Source: Ferrovum sp. (lineage in GTDB: Bacteria; Pseudomonadota; Gammaproteobacteria; Burkholderiales; Ferrovaceae). Taken from it: 34,724 nt of DNA. Every line of letters begins with the position of its first letter. The first letter of the stretch is position 1. The DNA lies in NCBI GenBank assembly GCA_019456405.1, contig WJXM01000029.1, positions 1 to 34,724 on the forward strand. Reading direction: 5' to 3'. This document shows positions 25,596 through 34,572 of this stretch, piece after piece. The position numbers and the translations under genes are program-made. A model generated the notes under the pieces. It saw nothing but the letters and a program-made list of their open reading frames with translations, was not told the DNA's origin and did not search any database.

Positions 25596-27626
25596 TCAAG
25601 CGGTCAGGTAGGGTTGACGGGTGTCCAACCAGCACGAGGCATGGTGGCGGGCTTGTTCAGGGCTTTCTGCAATCCAGGCGGCAGCGCATCGACGGGCCAG
25701 GTCCAGCAGATCATCATCCTGCATGGGGTCGGCGAAGCGCAGCAAGGCCAGACCGCTTTGACGGGAACCCAGGTAGTCGCCGGGGCCGCGGAGCAGGAGG
25801 TCCTGGCGGGCGATTTCAAACCCATCGGTATGTTCATAAATCACTTTCAGACGTTGACGCGCCAACTCGGACAGAGGGGGCTGATAGAGGAGCAGGCAAA
25901 CGCCAGGACGCGTGCCCCGCCCTACCCGCCCGCGCATCTGATGGAGTTGAGCCAGCCCCATCCGTTCCGTATGTTCGATGACCATCAGCGTGGCATTCGG
26001 GACATCCATACCCACCTCGATGACACTGGTGGCGACCAGCAATTGAAGTTCTCCCTTCAGGAAACGATTCATGATATCCCGTTTCTCGGACCCGGCGAGT
26101 CTGCCATGAAGCAATTCGCAGCGCAAATCCGGCGCATCGGCGGTGAGGGTTTGAAAGGTGGATTGGGCATTTTGCAGGTCGAGAAGTTCTGATTCCTCGA
26201 TCAAGGGGCACACCCAGTAGGCTTGATGGCCCTGGCGACAGGCCGACCGAATGCGCTCGATGACCTCACTCCGGCGGGCGGCAGAAACCAGTTTGGTGGT
26301 GATACCCTGACGTCCGGGAGGCAGTTCATCGATCACGGAGACGTCGAGGTCGGCATAGTAACTCATGCTCAAACTACGGGGGATGGGCGTGGCGCTCATC
26401 ATGAGTTGGTGGGGTTCCCCGCCTTTCTGATGGAGCGAGAGCCGCTGAGCAACGCCAAAACGGTGTTGTTCGTCGATGATGACCAGTCCCAGGCTTTTGA
26501 AGGACACTTGTTCCTGAATCAGGGCATGGGTACCGATGACCAGGGCAATTTCTCCATTGGCAATGCGTTTCTGCACATGATGCTGTGCCTGACTTTTGAG
26601 TTGTCCGGTCAGTGATTCGACGCAGATGCCTTGAGAAGTGAGCAGATCGTGGAGTTTTGCATGGTGTTGTTGGGCCAGTAATTCGGTGGGCGCCATCAGG
26701 GCTACCTGCCCTCCTCCTTCGATGCACTGAACGGCAGCCAGGGCTGCGACGATGGTTTTGCCACAGCCGACATCCCCTTGCAACAGTCGATGCATGGGAC
26801 GCTCCTGCGCCAGATCCCGGCGAATTTCCTCCACGACCCGGTGTTGAGCCGCAGTGAGCGGGAAAGGAAGGGACCGTTCGAGACGTCGGGAAAGTTCTCC
26901 CCGGGCGGGGTAGGCATGGGCGGGGGTTTCAGTACGATGCTGGCGGTGGAAATGCATGGACAACTGCTGGGCCAGCAGTTCATCAAATTTGAGACGTTGC
27001 CATAAGGCGGGTACCAACTGAGAAGCATCGGTGGGGCCGTGCAGGATCTTCAGGGTCGTGGCAAGATCGGGTAACTTCAGGGAGGCGCGCCAGGAAGGTG
27101 CCAAAGTGTCGCTCAAATCGAGTTGCGTCAGCGCCCGCGCCAGGGCTCGCCGCAGGACGGTCTGGGACAGGCCAGCACAGGTCGGATAAACGGGCGTCAA
27201 CGTGGCCGGAAGCGGACTGTTTTCCTTGAAGGGTTGGCAACGTGGGTGAATCATTTCCAGCCCTTGGTAACCTTGACGCGCTTCACCGAAGAGGCGTAAA
27301 CGGTTTCCCGGGGTGAATAAAGGCAGTTGACCAGGATAGAAATGGAGGAAGCGCAATTCAAGCAAGCCGGTCTCATCCCTGACCTGCACGGTCAGGGTGC
27401 GGCGGGGACCCTGGCGAATTTCATGACGAACTACCTGAACGAGGAGGCAGGCGCTTTGCCCTGCCACAAGAGTGGCCACGGACAGGGGGTGTCGCTCATC
27501 TTCATAGCGCAGGGGAAGATGGAGCAGTAAATCAAATCCATTATGCACTCCCAGAGTGTGGAGCAAATTGCAGACGCGCGGGGTGAGACCCAAGGCACTC
27601 AGAGGAGCAGTGGGAGGCAGACGCAT
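25596..27626 (-). CDS. recG: ATP-dependent DNA helicase RecG
   Basis: A 676-residue RecG that remodels stalled replication forks and Holliday junctions. An N-terminal wedge/OB domain (about 50-135) is followed by the SF2 helicase: GDVGCGKT at 284-291, APTELLAQQH, DEQHRFG with DEQH at 385-388, SATPIPRSL, and QMRGRVGRG near the end. It is complete, although slightly shorter than the E. coli protein. The start at 27626 lies 3 bp after the stop of the antiporter gene, and ubiA follows after 4 bp. Confidence 0.97.
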   Translation of the reverse strand: MRLPPTAPLSALGLTPRVCNLLHTLGVHNGFDLLLHLPLRYEDERHPLSVATLVAGQSACLLVQVVRHEIRQGPRRTLTVQVRDETGLLELRFLHFYPGQLPLFTPGNRLRLFGEARQGYQGLEMIHPRCQPFKENSPLPATLTPVYPTCAGLSQTVLRRALARALTQLDLSDTLAPSWRASLKLPDLATTLKILHGPTDASQLVPALWQRLKFDELLAQQLSMHFHRQHRTETPAHAYPARGELSRRLERSLPFPLTAAQHRVVEEIRRDLAQERPMHRLLQGDVGCGKTIVAALAAVQCIEGGGQVALMAPTELLAQQHHAKLHDLLTSQGICVESLTGQLKSQAQHHVQKRIANGEIALVIGTHALIQEQVSFKSLGLVIIDEQHRFGVAQRLSLHQKGGEPHQLMMSATPIPRSLSMSYYADLDVSVIDELPPGRQGITTKLVSAARRSEVIERIRSACRQGHQAYWVCPLIEESELLDLQNAQSTFQTLTADAPDLRCELLHGRLAGSEKRDIMNRFLKGELQLLVATSVIEVGMDVPNATLMVIEHTERMGLAQLHQMRGRVGRGTRPGVCLLLYQPPLSELARQRLKVIYEHTDGFEIARQDLLLRGPGDYLGSRQSGLALLRFADPMQDDDLLDLARRCAAAWIAESPEQARHHASCWLDTRQPYLTA

Positions 27627-27629
27627 GGC

Positions 27630-29618
27630 TCATTTCCCTTGGATGAGCCAGGTCTCGGCCTGGGCCAGGGCTTCCGGACGGCCGAGCAGGATCAGGATAT
27701 CTCCGCTTTCGAGGCGAGTTTCTCCTTCGGGTCGAAAACCGCGCAGCCCACGCCGGCGTAGGGCAGTGATTTCCACTCCCCACTGCTGAAGGGGCAGATC
27801 GCGCAGTTGCATGCCCTTGGCAAGGCTGGTTTCCAGCAGTGTCAAGGTTTGCAGGCGGAGTTGGTCGGGGTTGGTGTTTTCACCGGATTCATCGGTCAAT
27901 CCACGAAAAAACCCGCGCATCAACTGGTAGCGTTCGGCACGGACTTGACGGATCCGTTTCAGGACTCGTGACAGGGGTATGCCCAACTCGAGCAGCGCGT
28001 GACTGGCCAGCATGAGTGATCCTTCCAGAATTTCCGGAACGACCTCGGCGGCCCCCGCCTCTTTCAGACGATCCAGATCACTGTCATCACGGGTGCGGAC
28101 GATGACCGGAAGATCCGGTTTCAACTCCCGGACCAGCGCGATGATGGCGAGAGACAACGCCGTATCGGAAAAACTGATGATGAGCGCCGAGGCGCGCTGG
28201 ATGCCCGCAGCAATCAGAACTTCCTGACGCCCTGCTTCGCCAAATACAACCTCGTCGCCCGCTTCAGAGGCAAGCCGGACCCGTTGTGGGTCGCGGTCAA
28301 GGGCGAGGACCGAGACGCCCTCCTGCTCCAGGAAACGGGCCAGATTTTGACCGCTTCGGCCGTATCCGCAGACGATGACGTGTCGTTGTTTTCCATAACT
28401 CCGACTGGACAGTTCATGGAGGGCGACGGAACGGAGGGCCCATTCGTTCTTGCAGGCAAAGAGGACGATACGGTCACTCATAAGCAGAATGAAAGGCGCC
28501 AGGATCATGCTGATGAGCATGGCTGCCAGGACGATTTGAAGCGGTGCAGCGGGAACCAGATGAAGCCCTTCGGTCTGGGCCAGCAGAACGAACCCGAACT
28601 CGCCCGCTGGTGCCATGGCCAATGCAGTACGCAGGGCAACGGAATCCTGCTCGCCCAGCGCGCGTGCGGGTCCGTATACCGTCAGCAACTTGAGTCCCAG
28701 AAGGAGGATCAGGGTCAGAAATACGGCGGGCAGGTGGTGGATCACGACACCCAGATCGAGCAGAGTCCCGATGGTGATGAAGAAAAGACCAAGCAAAACA
28801 TCGCGAAATGGCTTGATGTAATCTTCCACCTGGTAGCGGTAATCGGTTTCGGCCAGTAATACGCCAGACACAAAAGCCCCCAGCGCCAGCGATAGTCCGG
28901 CCTTCTGAGTGATCCAGGCCAACAGTAGAATGACCCACAGGACGTTGAGTAGAAACAGTTCCGAGGATTTTTGGCGGGCAATCCAGTGAAACCAGCGTCC
29001 CAGCCACTTTTTGCCCAAGCCCAGCAAAAGGGACAGAATGACTACGGCTTCGAAGGCTTCGATGAGCATCAAACGCCCCAGATGATCGTGGGGTTGGGCA
29101 AGAGCGGGGATCAGAACCAGAAGAGGGACGACAGCCAGATCCTGAAACAGCATCATGCCCATGATGCGTTGCCCGTGGGGGGATTTCAGTTCGGAGCGTT
29201 CGGCCAACAGACGCGAAATGATCGCTGTGGAAGACAGGGACAGGGCTCCGGCCAAAACCACCGTGCCCTGCAGGGGCAGGTTCATGGCCCAGCCCAGCAT
29301 GAAGACCAGTCCAAAGGCTAAACCCATCTGAGCACTGCCCAGGCCAAATACGGTGCGTTGCATGGCGATCAGTTGGGGTAAACTGAACTCGAGCCCTACG
29401 CTGAACATGAGGAACACGACACCGAACTCGGCAAGATGTCGGGTTTCTTCGCCGGGAGGAATCCAGCCTGCGGCATGAGGCCCGATCAGAATGCCGGTGA
29501 GGAGGTATCCGAGCATGGCAGGCAGGCGCAGGAGGCGAAACAACGCCACGCTCAGTGTCGCCAGGATCAGTAGCAGTAAAATCAGTTCCAGTGTGTCGCT
29601 CACGAGTTTCCATTCCAT
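27630..29618 (-). CDS. CPA2-family K+/H+ antiporter with RCK domains (KefB/YbaL-like)
   Basis: A 662-residue inner-membrane protein. About twelve transmembrane helices (residues 8-385) form a cation:proton antiporter-2 domain, including FGVVFLMFSVGLEFSL and LSLSSTAIISRLLAE. A TrkA-N (RCK) nucleotide-binding domain then follows, marked by VIVCGYGRSGQNLARFLEQEG, with a C-terminal TrkA-C domain ending in LILLGRPEALAQAE. It is likely to export potassium in exchange for protons under RCK control. KefB, KefC and YbaL share this plan, so I give no symbol. First gene of the leftward set with recG and ubiA, and divergent from kdsD. Confidence 0.93.
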   Translation of the reverse strand: MEWKLVSDTLELILLLLILATLSVALFRLLRLPAMLGYLLTGILIGPHAAGWIPPGEETRHLAEFGVVFLMFSVGLEFSLPQLIAMQRTVFGLGSAQMGLAFGLVFMLGWAMNLPLQGTVVLAGALSLSSTAIISRLLAERSELKSPHGQRIMGMMLFQDLAVVPLLVLIPALAQPHDHLGRLMLIEAFEAVVILSLLLGLGKKWLGRWFHWIARQKSSELFLLNVLWVILLLAWITQKAGLSLALGAFVSGVLLAETDYRYQVEDYIKPFRDVLLGLFFITIGTLLDLGVVIHHLPAVFLTLILLLGLKLLTVYGPARALGEQDSVALRTALAMAPAGEFGFVLLAQTEGLHLVPAAPLQIVLAAMLISMILAPFILLMSDRIVLFACKNEWALRSVALHELSSRSYGKQRHVIVCGYGRSGQNLARFLEQEGVSVLALDRDPQRVRLASEAGDEVVFGEAGRQEVLIAAGIQRASALIISFSDTALSLAIIALVRELKPDLPVIVRTRDDSDLDRLKEAGAAEVVPEILEGSLMLASHALLELGIPLSRVLKRIRQVRAERYQLMRGFFRGLTDESGENTNPDQLRLQTLTLLETSLAKGMQLRDLPLQQWGVEITALRRRGLRGFRPEGETRLESGDILILLGRPEALAQAETWLIQGK

Positions 29619-29635
29619 TGACAGAGAGGCCGAGT

Positions 29636-29664
29636 TTCACACCCTTCTTCCCCTCAAGTATAAT
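29636..29664 (+). promoter_or_regulatory. Sigma-70 promoter of the kdsD-kdsC-lptCAB-rpoN operon
   Basis: TTCACA (29636-29641) and TATAAT (29659-29664) are separated by exactly 17 bp: five of six and six of six consensus positions. The expected transcription start is about 29670-29672, only a few bases before the kdsD ATG at 29674. It is the best-looking promoter in the window. Confidence 0.8.
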
Positions 29665-29673
29665 CCGTGAACC

Positions 29674-30675
29674 ATGAATGCTCATCCCGATTCTTTTCCT
29701 CCTCTCTCTCCCGACACGTTGTTGTCCATGGCGCGCGCCATTCTGGGGATAGAGTCCGCAGCCATTCAGTACCAGGCTAATCGTTTGGATGAACACTTTG
29801 TGGCCGCCCATCACTTGCTTTTGGATTGTCGGGGGCGCATCGTGGTCAGTGGCATGGGTAAGTCTGGACATATTGGCGGCAAGATTGCCTCGACCCTGGC
29901 CAGTACGGGCAGTCCGGCTTTTTTCATGCACCCGGCCGAGGCCGGTCACGGGGATCTGGGCATGATCCTCGCTGAGGATGTGTTGCTGGCTCTATCCAAT
30001 TCGGGAGAGAGCGATGAGTTGCTGACCATCGCCCCTTTGCTCAAGCGACGCGGCACGCGCATCCTGGCTTTGACCGGAAATGCGGGCTCCCGCCTGGCTC
30101 GTCTCGCCGATGTGCATCTCGAAGTGCGGGTGGAGCGTGAGGCCTGTCCCCTCAATCTGGCACCGACGGCCAGCACTACCGCTGTTCTGGCATTGGGCGA
30201 TGCACTAGCCCTCACCTTGCTTGAAGCGCGCGGGTTCTCCGCCGATGACTTTGCGCGGACTCATCCTGGAGGGGCATTGGGTAAACGTCTGTTGCTGGCG
30301 GTTCAGGACATCATGCACCAAGGAGAACGTGTTCCTCGGGTGATGCGCCAGGCAACTGTGGCTGAAGCATTACGGGTCATGTCGGACAAAGGGCTGGGGA
30401 TGACGGCGGTGGTGGGGGACGATAACCATCTCGAGGGAATCTTTACGGATGGTGACCTGCGGCGCGCGCTTGAGAACGGTACCGTCGATCTTTTGGAACA
30501 GGAGGTCAGCCAGTGGATGACTCGTCATCCTGTGGTAACCCAGCCGGACGAACTCGCGGTCAATGCGGCGCAGGTGATGCAGGATAAGCGGATTTTCGGG
30601 TTGTGTGTGGTGGAAAACGAGCGTTTGGTGGGCGCGTTCAATATGCACGATCTCTTGCGGCACGGAATCGTTTGA
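29674..30675 (+). CDS. kdsD: D-arabinose-5-phosphate isomerase
   Basis: A 333-residue enzyme making arabinose-5-phosphate from ribulose-5-phosphate, the first step to Kdo of lipopolysaccharide. The SIS sugar isomerase domain spans roughly residues 45-190, with GRIVVSGMGKSGHIGGKIA and the FMHPAEAGHGDLGM loop. Two CBS domains follow (about 208-330; IMHQGERVPRV and WMTRHPVVT). There is no Shine-Dalgarno before the ATG at 29674, and the promoter is very close, so the message may be leaderless. The next in-frame ATG (29728) also lacks a ribosome-binding site. kdsC follows after 9 bp. Confidence 0.96.
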   Translation: MNAHPDSFPPLSPDTLLSMARAILGIESAAIQYQANRLDEHFVAAHHLLLDCRGRIVVSGMGKSGHIGGKIASTLASTGSPAFFMHPAEAGHGDLGMILAEDVLLALSNSGESDELLTIAPLLKRRGTRILALTGNAGSRLARLADVHLEVRVEREACPLNLAPTASTTAVLALGDALALTLLEARGFSADDFARTHPGGALGKRLLLAVQDIMHQGERVPRVMRQATVAEALRVMSDKGLGMTAVVGDDNHLEGIFTDGDLRRALENGTVDLLEQEVSQWMTRHPVVTQPDELAVNAAQVMQDKRIFGLCVVENERLVGAFNMHDLLRHGIV

Positions 30676-30684
30676 CAGGAAACC

Positions 30685-31221
30685 ATGAAGTTATCAGCCG
30701 AAGAACTTGCGCAACGCGCCCGCCAGATACGGTTGGTGGGATTTGACGTGGACGGTATTCTGACACCGGGAACCTTGACTTTTGATGAACAAGGGAACGA
30801 AACCAAATCCTTTCATTCGCGTGATGGGGTGGGACTGAAATTATTGCAGCAGGCAGGCTTGACGCTGGCCCTTATCACTGGGCGCCAGTCTTCCATCGTG
30901 ACGTTGCGTGCCCGCGAATTAGGTATTACCCATGTATTTCAGGGGGTTCATGACAAGCGCCAGGTGGTGGATTCCCTGCTCTCCGGTCAAGGGCTTCATT
31001 GGGGCCAGTTGGCTTATATGGGCGATGATTTGCCCGACTTGTCTGTTTTATGTCGTTCCGCTTTGGCGCTGACCGTCCCCGAGGCGCCGGAGGAGATCCG
31101 TACGGCGGCTCATTGGGTGGCTCCGGTGGGTGGGGGGATGGGGGCGGTTCGGGCTGCGGCAACCTGGCTCCTGCAGGCACGCGGTGAGTGGGACAGAGTA
31201 CTGGAACGATGGGCCGACTGA
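30685..31221 (+). CDS. kdsC: 3-deoxy-D-manno-octulosonate 8-phosphate phosphatase
   Basis: A 178-residue HAD-family phosphatase releasing Kdo from its 8-phosphate. The HAD nucleophile motif is FDVDGILTPG with D21 and D23; ITGRQS is motif II, and MGDDLPDLSVL is the metal-binding motif. There is no cap domain, as expected for this tetrameric C0 subfamily. AGGA lies upstream of the ATG. The 3' end overlaps lptC by 13 bp. Together with kdsD it supplies Kdo for the Lpt system encoded next. Confidence 0.97.
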   Translation: MKLSAEELAQRARQIRLVGFDVDGILTPGTLTFDEQGNETKSFHSRDGVGLKLLQQAGLTLALITGRQSSIVTLRARELGITHVFQGVHDKRQVVDSLLSGQGLHWGQLAYMGDDLPDLSVLCRSALALTVPEAPEEIRTAAHWVAPVGGGMGAVRAAATWLLQARGEWDRVLERWAD

Positions 31222-31796
31222 TCCAGAATCTGGAGGCTTGGGTACCGGTGGCTGTGGTCCTGCTGTTGGCCATGGTTACCACATGGCTATGGCGAGTGGT
31301 CGAAGGAGGGGGGGCGTGGGGGCAAAAATCTGTTCGCCACATACCCGATCTCATCATGTCTCACTTTTCTGCCCTGCAACTGGGAGAAAATGGGCAGATT
31401 CGTTACACTCTGGACGCTTCTAAAATGGTACATTATCCCGACGATGATACTTCTCATTTCGAGACGGTTCTGTTTACCTCCTATGAATCCAATGGACCCC
31501 CGGTGGATGTACGTTCCGAGCGAGCGGTGCGCTCCGAACCGCGTGACGAAGTAGTGTTTACCGGACATGTGGTGGTTACCCGTCAACCCACCCCTGAAGA
31601 ACCCCGGACGGTGATGACGACCAGTATTTTGACTGCCTATCCTCAGCGGGGTATCGAAAAGACCGATCAACCGGTGGTGGTCACTTATGGCCAGGATCGG
31701 CTGCTCGCCAACTCGATGATCGTTGACAACAAAACCAAAGTGGCCCATTTCACCCATGCCAAACTTCTCTATCGTTCTGCGCCTCGTCACCCTTAG
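31209..31796 (+). CDS. lptC: Lipopolysaccharide transport protein LptC
   Basis: A 195-residue bitopic inner-membrane protein that hands lipopolysaccharide from the LptBFG transporter to LptA. One N-terminal membrane helix (about 11-29, VPVAVVLLLAMVTTWLWRV) is followed by a periplasmic beta-jellyroll domain. Sequence conservation is low in this family; identification relies on topology, a region with IMSHFSALQLGENGQIRYTL, and the position between kdsC and lptA. The ATG at 31209 is preferred to the GTG at 31188. It overlaps kdsC by 13 bp and lptA by 41 bp. Confidence 0.88.
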   Translation: MGRLIQNLEAWVPVAVVLLLAMVTTWLWRVVEGGGAWGQKSVRHIPDLIMSHFSALQLGENGQIRYTLDASKMVHYPDDDTSHFETVLFTSYESNGPPVDVRSERAVRSEPRDEVVFTGHVVVTRQPTPEEPRTVMTTSILTAYPQRGIEKTDQPVVVTYGQDRLLANSMIVDNKTKVAHFTHAKLLYRSAPRHP

Positions 31797-32409
31797 CGGG
31801 TTTCTGGCCGGGATTGTGACGGCAGTTCATGCTGAAAAGTCGGATCATGACCAGCCAGTCAATATCGAGGCGGATCGCATGACTGCGGATGACACTAAAA
31901 AAGTGAGTTACTTTGAAGGAAATGTCATTTTGACGCAGGGAACGATCCATATGACTGCAGACCACATGACGGTTCGTGAAGATCCCGAGGGCATGAAATA
32001 CGCGTCGGCTTTCGGCAATCCGGTAACTTTCCGGCAGAAACGCGATGGCGTCGACGAATGGGTGGATGGCAAGGCACAGCATGTGGAATACAACGGCAAG
32101 ATCGAACGGATTGAACTCTTCGACCACGCCGTGGTGCATCAGGGCAAGGATGAGATCAAGGGAGACTACCTGTCCTATGATACGAAAACAGAATTTCTAC
32201 GCGCCAATGGGGTGGCCGATGTGCAGGGAGGAAAAGCCCCTGGGCGGGTGCACGTGGTACTGCAACCGAAAAAGGACGAGCAGAAGTCCGCAGTTGCAGG
32301 TAAGGGAGGTACGGCTTCAATTCCTTCAACAGTGACCAAAGACAAGACGCCTCCTTCACCTACTCCAGCTCCACTCATCCTGAAACAGGATACGGATTTA
32401 TCTCCATGA
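31756..32409 (+). CDS. lptA: Lipopolysaccharide periplasmic bridge protein LptA
   Basis: A 217-residue periplasmic protein that polymerises into the bridge carrying lipopolysaccharide to the outer membrane. A signal peptide ([26 protein letters not shown]) precedes the OstA-type jellyroll: [23 protein letters not shown], then ADHMTV, then [15 protein letters not shown]. The C-terminal third is a lysine/proline/threonine-rich tail absent from E. coli LptA. The ATG at 31756 gives the signal peptide directly and overlaps lptC by 41 bp. Its stop overlaps lptB by 4 bp. Confidence 0.93.
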   Translation: MPNFSIVLRLVTLSGFLAGIVTAVHAEKSDHDQPVNIEADRMTADDTKKVSYFEGNVILTQGTIHMTADHMTVREDPEGMKYASAFGNPVTFRQKRDGVDEWVDGKAQHVEYNGKIERIELFDHAVVHQGKDEIKGDYLSYDTKTEFLRANGVADVQGGKAPGRVHVVLQPKKDEQKSAVAGKGGTASIPSTVTKDKTPPSPTPAPLILKQDTDLSP

Positions 32410-33128
32410 GCCAGTTACGCGCCGAGCATCTGGTCAAGCGTTATCGTGCCCGTCAGGTGGTGAAGGATGTTTCCCTGACCGTGGAAAACGGGGAGGTCGT
32501 GGGGTTGCTGGGGCCCAATGGTGCCGGAAAGACAACCTGTTTTTATATGATTGTCGGGTTGGTGCCATTGGATGGCGGCGAAATTTATATGGACGGGACC
32601 CGTCTCAGTGCCTATCCCATTCACCGCCGTTCCTTGATGGGTCTCTCTTATCTGCCGCAGGAAGCCTCGATCTTTCGGCGTATGACGGTGTCAGAGAACA
32701 TTCGGGCTGTTCTGGAGCTTCGTGGAATCAGCGAATCTGATTGCCAGCAGGAACTGGATCAATTGTTGGAGGAACTGCATATCAGTCATTTGCGTGACAG
32801 TGCTGCCGTCAGTCTGTCCGGGGGAGAGCGGCGGCGTGCGGAAATCGCGCGCGCACTGGCGACACGACCCCGTTTCATCTTGCTGGATGAACCTTTTGCC
32901 GGGGTGGACCCTATCGCGGTGATGGATATCCAGCAGATCATCCGTTTTCTCAAGAATCGTGGTATTGGGGTACTGATCACCGACCACAATGTGCGCGAAA
33001 CCCTGGGGATTTGCGACCGGGCCTACATTATTAATCAAGGAGGGGTGTTGGCTGCTGGAAAGCCCGATGAAATCGTCTATAATGAAAGCGTCAGAAAGGT
33101 CTACCTCGGTGAAAATTTTCGGTTGTGA
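32406..33128 (+). CDS. lptB: Lipopolysaccharide export ABC transporter ATPase LptB
   Basis: A 240-residue cytoplasmic ATPase powering lipopolysaccharide extraction with LptF and LptG, which are encoded elsewhere. Walker A is GPNGAGKT at 36-43, the Q-loop is LPQEAS, the signature is LSGGE at 137-141, Walker B is [13 protein letters not shown] with D161-E162, and the switch histidine lies in TDHNVRETL. The ATG overlaps the lptA stop (ATGA). rpoN follows after 3 bp. Confidence 0.98.
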   Translation: MSQLRAEHLVKRYRARQVVKDVSLTVENGEVVGLLGPNGAGKTTCFYMIVGLVPLDGGEIYMDGTRLSAYPIHRRSLMGLSYLPQEASIFRRMTVSENIRAVLELRGISESDCQQELDQLLEELHISHLRDSAAVSLSGGERRRAEIARALATRPRFILLDEPFAGVDPIAVMDIQQIIRFLKNRGIGVLITDHNVRETLGICDRAYIINQGGVLAAGKPDEIVYNESVRKVYLGENFRL

Positions 33129-33131
33129 ACC

Positions 33132-34544
33132 ATGAAGGTTCAACTCCAACTCAAGCAAACGACGCAACTCGCACTGACGCCGCAACTGCAGCAGTCGATT
33201 CGATTGTTGCAACTTTCCACGCAGGAGTTGGAACAGGAAGTCGAGGAATTTCTCCGGCTCAATCCCATGCTGGAACGCGTCGACGGGGGGGATGGTGCGG
33301 TCGATTCGGAGCCCAGCGCCTTTGAACCTGCCGATTCCATTGAAGCCGGACCTTCTCCTTCTGCTGAAGTTGAGCAGGAATCCTGGAGTTTCGAAGAAGG
33401 AGGTGGCATCGGCCAGGGTGGGCAGGGCGAAGATGAGGACGAGGGGATACAGGATCTGCGCGTGATTCCGCTGTCCCTGCGTGACCATCTTCTGGGGCAG
33501 ATACGTCTGATGCCCCTCGAGGAACGCGATCAGGAACTGGTGGCCACGCTGATCGATTACCTGGATGAAGATGGTTACCTGCGCCATTCCTTCACTGACC
33601 TGAATTCCAGCGTATCCGATGCGCTCGGAGAGGTGGAAGAATCAGAATGGCTGGTGGCCCTGCGCCTTCTGCAGTCCCTGGACCCCGCAGGGATAGGGGC
33701 GCGTACCTTGGGTGAGTGCCTGGAATTGCAATTACTGGCCAGCCATGCGACCGAGGAGGACAAGCGGCTGGGCAAAAAAATGCTCGATCACCTTGAATGG
33801 CTGGCACAACGGGAATACACTCGCCTGAGGAGGGCGTTGGGCGTCGAGGAACGCAAGATCAGGGAATTGCAGCAGATGTTGCTGCACTTCGATCCTCGTC
33901 CGGGAGCAGCGTTCAGTGTGGCCGAAACCCGTTATGTCGTGCCTGATGTGATCGTGCGGCGAACGGGACGGGGTTGGAATGTATCGCTGAATGAGGGAGT
34001 GATGCCGCGCCTGAGGGTCAATCAAGTCTATGCCAATATTCTCAAGAAGGGGATTCCTGGTCACTCCATGTCCCAACAACTGCAGGAAGCGCGCTGGTTG
34101 ATCAAGAATATCCAGCAACGCTTTGATACAATCCTGCGGGTGGCCTGTGCCGTGGTGGAGCGACAAAAAGATTTTCTGGAACGAGGAGAGGTCGGGATGA
34201 AGCCCCTGGTGTTGCGCGAAATTGCTGAAGTGTTGGGGCTTCATGAATCCACCATTTCGCGCGTGACTGTCCAGAAGTATCTGTTGACTCCGCGTGGTTT
34301 GTTCGAATTAAAATACTTCTTCAGCAGCCATGTGGGAACGGACAGTGGCGAAGCGGCCTCCTCCACCGCTGTCCGGGCCCTGATCCGTCAGTTGATCAAT
34401 CAGGAAGATATCAAAAGTCCCCTGTCCGACCAGCGTATTGCGAACATGCTGGGCGAGCGGGGATTCCAGGTGGCAAGGCGGACCGTGGCCAAGTATCGTG
34501 AGGCCATGCATCTTTCTGCCGCCAGTTTGCGCAAGTCGCTGTGA
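33132..34544 (+). CDS. rpoN: RNA polymerase sigma-54 factor
   Basis: A 470-residue sigma-54. The glutamine/leucine-rich Region I (residues 1-50: QLKQTTQLALTPQLQQSI) contacts activators, an acidic Region II spans roughly 50-115, and the core-binding and DNA-binding Region III contains the RpoN box ARRTVAKYRE at 448-457. The HTH segment lies around LREIAEVLGLHESTISRV. It directs genes for nitrogen metabolism, motility and other activator-dependent functions. It sits in the classic position between lptB and hpf, translated 3 bp after lptB. Confidence 0.98.
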   Translation: MKVQLQLKQTTQLALTPQLQQSIRLLQLSTQELEQEVEEFLRLNPMLERVDGGDGAVDSEPSAFEPADSIEAGPSPSAEVEQESWSFEEGGGIGQGGQGEDEDEGIQDLRVIPLSLRDHLLGQIRLMPLEERDQELVATLIDYLDEDGYLRHSFTDLNSSVSDALGEVEESEWLVALRLLQSLDPAGIGARTLGECLELQLLASHATEEDKRLGKKMLDHLEWLAQREYTRLRRALGVEERKIRELQQMLLHFDPRPGAAFSVAETRYVVPDVIVRRTGRGWNVSLNEGVMPRLRVNQVYANILKKGIPGHSMSQQLQEARWLIKNIQQRFDTILRVACAVVERQKDFLERGEVGMKPLVLREIAEVLGLHESTISRVTVQKYLLTPRGLFELKYFFSSHVGTDSGEAASSTAVRALIRQLINQEDIKSPLSDQRIANMLGERGFQVARRTVAKYREAMHLSAASLRKSL

Positions 34545-34572
34545 GTTGCATATTTCCAATGAGAACAACGAG

